This document shows positions 56,630 to 64,000 of a stretch of 64,000 nt of DNA, in pieces. The stretch is from Physella acuta. Its lineage: Eukaryota; Mollusca; Gastropoda; Physidae. The first letter of the stretch is position 1, and each line of letters starts with the position of its first letter. The stretch lies in assembly GCF_028476545.1 (NCBI RefSeq), contig NW_026732674.1:1-64000 (forward strand), given 5' to 3'. Below the pieces are notes generated by a model. That model ran no database searches and was not told the DNA's origin. It was given only the letters and a program-made list of their open reading frames with translations. Position numbers and translations under genes: made by a program.

Positions 56630-56880
56630 TCACAACGCTGTCAAGCATCATATTTCTGTTTCCGGTGACACTGCAGGCTGACGGTTAATGAGGGCAATTA
56701 GATCACGTGCACGTGACACCACGTGACCGTCCAGGGTTCTTCTCGCTGGCCACCGGAGCCGGGTTTGGAGAGAGAGCGAAAAAAAAACAGTGGGTAAAAC
56801 GCGAACCGTGTGATTTAATCGGAGTCCTGGAAATTCCGGCAAACTTAGACGTCGGCCGTTTTTACTGGAGCACTTTTATA
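56630..56880. promoter_or_regulatory. GC-richer island with three clustered CACGTG E-boxes
   Basis: CACGTG occurs at 56704-56709, 56710-56715 and 56720-56725, preceded by TGACGTCA (CRE) near 56623 and TTTCCGGT (Ets-like) near 56658. Base composition differs from the AT-rich flanks. It could be a promoter or enhancer; no adjoining gene is recognised. Confidence 0.4.
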
Positions 56881-57055
56881 AGTGTGTGTTTATCCGTGTG
56901 TGTGAGAGAGTGTTTGTGTGTGTGAGTTGTGGTCAATAAAAACTTCCTTGTGTGTGTGTGCGTGCGTGAGTGCGTGCGGGCATGCGAGTGCGATAGCGTA
57001 TGTGTATGCGTGAACGTGTACGTGTGTGTGTTTGTGTGTGTGTGTGTGTGTGTGG
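56880..57055 (+). repeat. (GT)n-rich low-complexity tract
   Basis: Imperfect TGTG/TGCG repeats broken by AATAAAAACTTCCTTGTG. Confidence 0.9.
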
Positions 57056-57374
57056 TCATTAAAAATTCCTAAAAATGATAGAGAGAAAGTTAGACAATGA
57101 TAATGTTAGTCGTAGTAGCCACCCTTACCATCCATCAAAGGGAGTTAAATCACAAGAAAAATAACTCGAATGTATTGGCGGGTGTATTAATACAGGCGTA
57201 AGTATGGTTTCCATTGTTTGCATATGTATGCATGCCAAAGTGTGCGTATCATATGTAAATGAGCTATTGTATGCGTTTCATAAAAATAAATTCCCCAAAC
57301 ACCAGCATATTGATTAAGATGATGATCTATAAAATCATAATCTAGAAAGTTCTAGAAAACTCAAACACTTACAG

Positions 57375-58420
57375 TCAAAAATGTAGAGGTGTGGCAGTTA
57401 ATGTGGAGGTGTGGCAGTCAATAATGTGGAGGTGTGAAACTCAATAATGTGTAGGTGTGGAACTCAATAATGTGGAGGTGTGGAACTCAATAATGTGGAG
57501 GTGTGGAACTCAATAATGTGGAGGTGTGGAACTCAATAATGTGGAGGTGTGTGGAACTCAATAATGTGGAGGTGTGGAACTCAATAATGTGGAGGTGTGG
57601 AACTCAATAATGTGAAGGTGTGGAACTCAATAATGTGGAGGTGTGGCAGTCAATAATGTGGAGGTGTGGAACTCAATAATGTGGAGATGTGGCAGTCAAT
57701 AATGTGAAGGTGTGGAACTCAATAATGTGGAGGTGTGGCAGTCAATAATGTGGAGGTGTGGAACTCAATAATGTGTAGGTGTGGAACTCAATAATGTGGA
57801 GGTGTGGAACTCAATAATGTGGAGGTGTGGAACTCAATAATGTGGAGGTGTGGCAGTCAATAATGTGGAGGTGTGGAACTCAATAATGTGGAGGTGTGGA
57901 ACTCAATAATGTGGAGGTGTGGAACTCAATAATGTGGAGGTGTGGCAGTTAATAATGTGGAGGTGTGGAACTCAATAATGTGGAGGTGTGGCAGTTAATA
58001 ATGTGGAGGTGTGGAACTCAATAACGTGGAGGTGTGGCAGTCAATAATGTGGAGGTGTGGCAGTTAATAATGTGGAGGTGTGGCAGTCAATAACGTGGAG
58101 GTGTGGCTGTCAATAAGGATAAAGGGTCATCCATTTATGACGTCCACAATTTTTTGGGATTTTGGAAACCCCCTCCCCCCCCCCCCCTCTCCCCCCCCCC
58201 CCCCCCGGTCCACAAAAATCCACTTTTTTTCCTTATAAAAGTCCATATGCGTCCACAAAAGTCAGTTTTTTTCGGACCCCCCCCCCCCCCCCGCGTGTGG
58301 ACGTCATAAATGGATGACCATTTAAATGTGGAGTTGTGGCAGTCAATAATGTGGAGGTGTGGCAGTGAATAATGTGGAGTTGTGGCAGTCTATAATGTGG
58401 AGGTGTGGTTATGATGATAG
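57375..58420 (+). repeat. 23-bp minisatellite interrupted by a MITE
   Basis: About 36 copies of AATAATGTGGAGGTGTGG plus AACTC or CAGTC variants. The MITE at 58125-58319 interrupts it near the right end. Confidence 0.93.
58125..58319. mobile_element. MITE with GGTCATCCATTTATGACGTC ends
   Basis: The left end GGTCATCCATTTATGACGTC and its exact inverse at the right form inverted repeats of about 24 bp around a C-rich interior. The ends resemble those of the element at 5846-6238 (GGTCATCCATAAATGACATC), so both may share a transposase source. The target duplication is unclear. Confidence 0.78.
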
Positions 58421-58547
58421 ACAAGTTTATAGAAACATTCAATGGTTGTTTGATGATTTCACATTTTTCCCTTATGGTCAAGTATAAGAGACACACCATA
58501 AAAAAATCCACTCCAACACACAAAGGACACACTCTTTAAGACTCATC

Positions 58548-58553
58548 TTTATT
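58548..58553 (-). terminator. Polyadenylation signal of the prohormone-like gene
   Basis: The minus strand reads AATAAAG about 11 bases after the stop codon, unusually close. Confidence 0.65.
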
Positions 58554-58563
58554 GTTGTCAAGT

Positions 58564-61500
58564 CTAAGATATATTCGTCACTTCTGCTGAACAACCCCGC
58601 TTGTATTGGTAGGGCATGGTGATTGTACGATCGCTGGAGTCTTTGACCAAGAGAGTGACCTGTCCATGCAGCTGCCTGCAAGAGCAATGGTAACTGGGGA
58701 ATAGGAAACAAGAAAATTATAAGATATCATAGGCAATGTTACAGGTAGGTGGGGGGTGGATGTAGGGGAGAACATATTAAGTAAGGGTGGATGTGACTGA
58801 GATAACAGGTGGATGTTGAGATAACAGGTGGATGTGATTGAGATAACAGCTGAATGTGACTGAGATAATTTTTGGAAGTGACTGAGATAACTGGTGGATG
58901 TGGATGAGATAACAGGTGGATGTGACTGAGATAACAGGTGGATGTGACTGAGATAACAGGTGGATGTGACTGAGATAACAACTGGATGTGACTGAGATAA
59001 CAGGTGGATGTGACTGAGATAACAGGTGGATGTGACTGAGATAACAGGTGGATGTGACTGAGATAACAGGTGGATGTGACTGAGATAATTTTCGGATGTG
59101 ACTGAGATAACAGGTGGATGTGACTGAGATAACAGGTGGATGTGACTGAGATAACAGGTGGATGTGACTGAGATAACAGGTGGATGTGACTGAGATACTT
59201 TTTGGAAGTGACTGAGATAACAGGTGGATGTGACTGAGATAACAGGTGGATGTGACTGAGATAACAGATGGATGTGACTGAGATAACAGGTGTATGTGAC
59301 TGAGATAACAGGTGAATGTGACTGAGATAACAGGTGGATGTGACTTAGATAACAGGTGTATGTGACTGAGATAACAGGTGGATGTGACTGAGATAACAGG
59401 TGGATGTGACTGAGATAACAGGGGATGTAACTGAGATAACAGGTGGATGTGACTGAGATAACAGGTGGATGTGACTGAGATAACAGGTTGATGTAACTGA
59501 GATAACAGGTGGATGTGACTGAGATAACAGGTGGATGTGACTGAGATAACAGGTGGATGTAACTGAGATAACAGGTGGATGTGACTGAGATAACTGGTGA
59601 ATGTGACTGAGATAACAGGTGGATGTGACTGAGATAACAGGTGGATGTGACTGAGATAACAGGTGTATGTGACTGAGATAACAGGTGGATGTGACTGAGA
59701 TAACAGGTGGATGTGACTGAGATAACAGGTGGATGTAACTGAGATAACAGGTGGATGTGACTGAGATAACAGGTGGATGTGACTGAGATAACATGTGAAT
59801 GTTACTGAGATAACAGGTGGATGTGACTGAGATAACAGGTGGATGTGACTGAGATAACAGGAGAATGTGACTGAGATAACAGGTGGATGTGACTGAGATA
59901 ACAGGTGGATGTAACTGAGATAACAGGTGGATGTGACTGAGATAACAGGTGGATGTAACTGAGATAACAGGTGGATGTGACTGAGATAACAGGTGGATGT
60001 GACTGAGATAACAGGTGAATGTGACTGAGATAACAGGTGGATGTGACTGAGATAATTTTTGGATGTGACTGAGATAACAGGTGGATGTGACTGAGATAAC
60101 AGGTGGATGTGACTGAGATAACAGGTGGATGTGACTGAGATAACAGGTGAATGTGACTGAGATAACAGGTGGATGTGACTGAGATAATTTTTGGATGTGA
60201 CTGAGATAACAGGTGGATGTGACTGAGATAACAGGTGGATGTGACTGAGATAACAGGTGGATGTGACTGAGATAAAAGGTGGATGTGACTGAGATAAAAG
60301 GTGGATGTGACTGAGATAACAGGGGGATGTGACTGAGATAACAGGTGGATGTGACTGAGATAACAGGTGGATGTGACTGAGATAACAGGTGGATGTGACT
60401 GAGATAACAGGTGGATGTGACTGAGATAACAGGTGGATGTGACTGAGATAAAAGGTGGATGTGACTGAGATAACAGGGGATGTAACTAAGATAACAAACA
60501 GAACTGCCAATAATGCTATTGATTATCGTTACCTAGCAGGACTAAATCTACAATTGTTGTTTTTTTGTTGTTGATAAGAATAACAGCAACAAATACTGTA
60601 GCAATTAGGTTTATACTTATGGTGTTGTATAGTAGTTAAGAGGTTTTAAATAAGTCGTTCCATATGTTGCTGAAGATACTGATCTCATAATCTTTTTGGT
60701 GGGAGTTACAAAACATCTTAAAACAAATACAGTAAAACATGGAACAAAGCAGTGCTTTCTGAGAAATCGAAACTTACTCTTGAGTTTTGATGCCGGGACC
60801 ACAGTCCTGAGTGGAGATGCACCGGTACGTTTTGATACTCTGCCGTACATCCGACGTCTGAATAACTTGGTAACGTATACCATTGCTGTCTACATGCGGG
60901 GGCTGTTCCGTCTCTTCGATCGTACCGCACAGTGTAGAGTGTCGGGAGGGTGCCTGAATGTATACACAAAGTTAAGGTTTTTTTTTACCCAAAGTTAAGG
61001 TGTCAGTTATATACATGCTTTTACGCATACAGATATAAGCACTTACACGCACACACAATTAGGGATTGTTAGTTGATTTTGGAGTGATCGGTTGAATTAA
61101 GGGGCATCAACAGGTATGGGTTAAATATCTAATCAGTGGTTGTTTTGTTAGTTACTTTTAAAATAAATTTTAAAGCTTTCTTTTATATCAAATTAGCTTG
61201 CAAAATATTTTTTAAACAGTTTACTAACTTTTTATAGATATTTTTCTAAGTCGGAAATTTAAACTATCGCCTTTTTAAAAAAAAAAATATGTTTATAGTT
61301 GTTTTACGAGTCATCGCCCCTACCTGTCTACGTATCTTGACCGGTATCTGTTTGTCCTGTTCCACATCTCCAGGAGAGGGTTGTCGCTCTTTAGATGGAA
61401 ATGCTGGGGGAGAAAGATGTCGCAACTAGTTTAACTTTTTTTGTGTGCTAAATTGCTCCTACTGGTGGTGGATTAATGGGGGTGGCTAGTCAGGCAGCAG

Positions 61501-63091
61501 TCCAGGGGCCCCAATATTTACGGGGCCCTAATATTTACGGGGCCCCAATATTTACGGGGCCCCAATATTTACGGGGCCCCAATATTTACGGGGCCCTAAT
61601 ATTTACGGGGCCCCAATATTTACGGGCCCCAATATTTACGGGGCCCCAATATTTTCGGGGCCCCAATATTTACGGGGCCCCAATATTTACGGGACCCCAA
61701 TATTTACGGGGCACCAAAAGTGGTGGTATATTTCATTTTCTTTTGTGTGCTTTGGTTTCAAGGTATTATGCTTATAGTATATCACAAAGAAGGTGACAAT
61801 TCCACGTTCCTACCCCAAAAAAATTTTATTGTGGGGAGGGGGGGGGCGCGTATACCGACAGCTGTAGTGGGGGGGGGGGGGACATATTAGCCACTGCGTT
61901 TATTTCATTCTACCTGCCATTCATCATCACTCTTTATAGATAAAGTAATCCCAGGCACCGTGTTTATCTTTAAACATTAATGACGCCAGAATTTAAACAT
62001 ACGGTAATAACATAAGCAGCTAACATTGGGCTATATCAGGGGTCTCCAAACTACGGCCCGTGGGCCGGATGCGGCCCGCAAGGTCCTCTCATCCGGCCCG
62101 CGGAGATCTTTTAGTCCAATGAAAAATCGTTTGTTGGTGATGGCTGAGGAACTTTGCCCAGAAAAATCAAAGACATGCCTAGGAGAAACTGGGCCCCGAA
62201 CTGAAATTTGATAGTTAATGCGGCCCTCGGACTAAAAAGTTTGGAGACCCCTGGGCTATATTGATGTTGCAAGGTATTTTGCACATCAATAACTGAAAAT
62301 GTTTTACCCATCCACCGATCCCATTTAACTCTATAAAACATTTTTTTTTTAAACTTCAACACACCATCTACGATAACCTAACTTAGATCAATGAACTATG
62401 TAACATTTCAAGTAAACGCCGACCCCAACTCCCCCCTTCAACCCGCACAACGTTAAAAACGGTATTTTTTAAAATGTTGCAATTTTCAAAAATAAACTGT
62501 CGCAAACCATCTTTTAAAAAGTCTTCATTGTGAAACAAAAACAAAACAATTTATTGTGTTTAAAAGGAAACAACGTTTAAGTTGGAAGTTTTCAACTTAT
62601 TTATCAACCCATTATAACAGCAGAACTTTAGCCCAAAAAAAAAAGGAATAAAAATAAACAAAGGCAGTGGTATATTACTCAATAGCATCAATTATCCCAT
62701 ATAAAGTAATACACTTAGATAATAATCACCTCTGTAAAGAATATCGTTATCATCTTATTCCATTCGTGTCCATTCATATGGGGCACATAAACTAGAGTTC
62801 AGATGAATAAGAGTTCATTTGCTCAGCATATAGGGCGATTGTGTAGTCAGCAATATGCACAGCCGCCTTAGTTTCCCTAACATGAATCAGGTACCCATTA
62901 GAGCTGAGTGGACTCAGAGACGTCCTACAGACTCGAGCCCAAATGTGTATACTATCTGTACAATCCCTTATCTGACTTCATGTCTTAAATAACGTAATCA
63001 GTTTCCATGACAACTGACACAAACACAAAGACTTACCGGAGATGGCGCTCAGACAGAAGCCGAGAAGAGCGATAACAGCCCAGAAAGACAT
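58564..63091 (-). CDS. Secreted prohormone-like protein, possible Spaetzle/neurotrophin-type cystine-knot factor
   Basis: Four exons: 63091-63037, 61403-61324, 60953-60778 and 58675-58564, all GT-AG with matching phases, 140 residues. Residues 1-18 are a signal peptide (MSFWAVIALLGFCLSAIS). A hydrophilic propeptide follows and ends PVKIRRQ, a dibasic cleavage site near residue 44. The mature part has four cysteines: STLCGTIEE, IKTYRCIST, DCGPGIKT and KRGCSAEV. The order C...VRQSIKTYRC...CGPGI...VTLLVKD...R.I......GC recalls Spaetzle and neurotrophin domains (compare the RQYFFETKC and CRGI positions of NGF-like factors), but some knot cysteines are missing. Exon structure is firm, the family is not. 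Intron 3 is mostly a 22-bp minisatellite. Confidence 0.75.
58777..60490 (-). repeat. 22-bp minisatellite in intron 3 of the prohormone-like gene
   Basis: About 77 copies of GATAACAGGTGGATGTGACT plus GA. Three units make 66 bases, so the minus strand stays open over 570 codons with a 22-residue period; this is not a gene. Unlike the other arrays it does not copy either splice junction (CAAGA|GTAAGT or TTGCAG|GCAGC). Confidence 0.95.
61503..61716 (+). repeat. 17-bp palindromic minisatellite GGGGCCCCAATATTTAC
   Basis: About 12 copies in intron 1 of the prohormone-like gene. Each unit contains the palindromes GGGGCCCC and AATATT, so units could form hairpins or cruciforms. Confidence 0.92.
62037..62253. 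mobile_element. Non-autonomous hAT element with perfect target duplication
   Basis: The ends are CAGGGGTCTCCAAACTACGG and AGTTTGGAGACCCCTG (inverted CAGGGGTCTCCAAACT). The exact 8-bp duplication GGCTATAT lies at 62029-62036 and 62254-62261. It is 217 bp, with a GGCCCG-rich left part and no transposase. Distinct from 11390-11596 but of the same general hAT type. Confidence 0.92.
62815..62945 (-). mobile_element. SINE body fragment
   Basis: It shares CAGCCGCCTTAGTTTCCC, AGGTACCCAT.AGAGCTG and TGTGTAGTCAGCA.TATGC with the SINE at 26930-27130. The tRNA-like head is missing or decayed. Confidence 0.55.
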
Positions 63092-63237
63092 AGCAGCAGA
63101 CGATCTCTCTACAGTCGCAAGCCAAAGTGCAAGTGTTGATCAACTGTTGTCCCCCTTTAGATATAGATCTAGATCAGTTCAAAAAAAAAAAATTCAAACT
63201 TTTAAAAAAATCACTGGCCTTTTATCAGGGGCGTGGT

Positions 63238-63325
63238 CAGAGGCGTATCCAGGTTTTCGTTGTAGGGGGAGCGAAAAGAGCAAAAAAGGCGCCTAATTTT
63301 TAACACGTTCTATATACGTGTATTT

Positions 63326-63406
<81 letters not shown>

Positions 63407-64000
63407 CTAGCTGTATGTTATTACTTCGCTATGATGTAAAATAAACTGAAAGTAGCACTTTTAAGAAATAAGAAAAAACACACCATGTAGGCCGACAAAA
63501 CAAAAATTGTATCAATCTGAACAAAAAAAATATACACACACTACAACCAAAAACAATGAACGTAACACAATCTATTTTGTAATTCTTGTAAAAAAATTTC
63601 TTACAAAATAATTCCTGGGAAATTATTCAAGACAAGTGAAATAGGGGAAATAATCACTCTCTTAGTATAAATATGTATATATCTACACATTTAATTATAA
63701 ATTTCAAAACAAATAAATAGTTACTTTAGAATATAATCAAATTGTTTAACACTATTCGTGTTTACAATTTTTTTTGTCTATAATCAAAATTTAATATATC
63801 GTCATCATAAATGCTAAAGTATTACAGCATAATGAAAGTTTTTTTAAATCAGAGATTGTATAAAACCACGCTTTTCGTTATTATAGAAAAACTTTCGGAA
63901 TAACAGTCTACATTTAACTAAATTTCGGTCTTTTAGTTCAGATCATATATTTTTAATTAACTACCGCTTCTTTGTGTTCTTTAAAGATCATTTTTTTAAC
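63238..64000 (-). mobile_element. Second copy of the 2.0-kb hAT-like element, cut by the window edge
   Basis: It starts CAGAGGCGTATCCAGG, then TTTTCGTTGTAGGGGGAGCG, GGCGCC and a (TA)n tract, and continues as the reverse complement of 56189 back to about 55300. It lies about 150 bases upstream of the start codon of the prohormone-like gene. Confidence 0.85.

Noticed and set aside
58777-60510. A 577-codon open frame on the minus strand with a 22-residue period
   Set aside because: It is the 22-bp intronic minisatellite; three units make 66 bases, so one frame stays open by chance.

Overview
The window is eukaryotic and almost certainly from an invertebrate. I favour a gastropod mollusc, for four reasons: short GT-AG exons in long introns; a GH1 glycosidase in tandem; small secreted cysteine-rich peptide genes; and DNA saturated with (TA)n tracts, C/G homopolymers, minisatellites, tRNA-derived SINE pieces and short hAT-type elements. 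The phylum is an inference from gene style and repeat content; I could not run a search.

Layout. 0.8-3.7 kb (minus): seven 5' exons of a CDK8/CDK19 kinase whose 3' end lies off the left edge. 7.65-9.65 kb (minus): a two-exon secreted cysteine-rich peptide. 10-18 kb: no gene seen, only repeats and transposon fossils. 18.3-30.2 kb (plus): GH1-A, eight exons, signal peptide, both catalytic glutamates replaced. 30.7-47.5 kb (plus): GH1-B, ten exons, both catalytic glutamates kept; one of its introns holds a 7.8-kb tandem Helitron-like array. 49.7-51.5 kb (minus, convergent with GH1-B): an unrecognised protein with repeated DFxCQ motifs. 52-58.5 kb: arrays and a 2.0-kb non-autonomous hAT-like element. 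58.6-63.1 kb (minus): a four-exon secreted prohormone-like protein, possibly of the Spaetzle/neurotrophin cystine-knot type. The right edge cuts a second copy of the 2.0-kb element.

Main observation. In at least four transcription units (the peptide gene, GH1-A, GH1-B and the DFxCQ gene) intronic minisatellites begin at the splice junctions, and their units carry the neighbouring donor or acceptor plus bases of the adjoining exon. The clearest is the roughly 47-copy, 34-bp array before GH1-B exon 4: each unit holds an acceptor followed by about 20 exon bases. The peptide gene shows donor-derived and acceptor-derived arrays at opposite ends of one intron. In the DFxCQ gene one array unit appears to have become coding. 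The CDK8 introns show none of this. Junction-seeded tandem duplication looks like a general mode of intron growth in this genome.

GH1-A and GH1-B share seven intron positions, so they arose by duplication of an intron-bearing ancestor. GH1-A looks like a pseudoenzyme and GH1-B like a working beta-glycosidase. They may be two genes, or one two-domain gene of the lactase-phlorizin hydrolase type.
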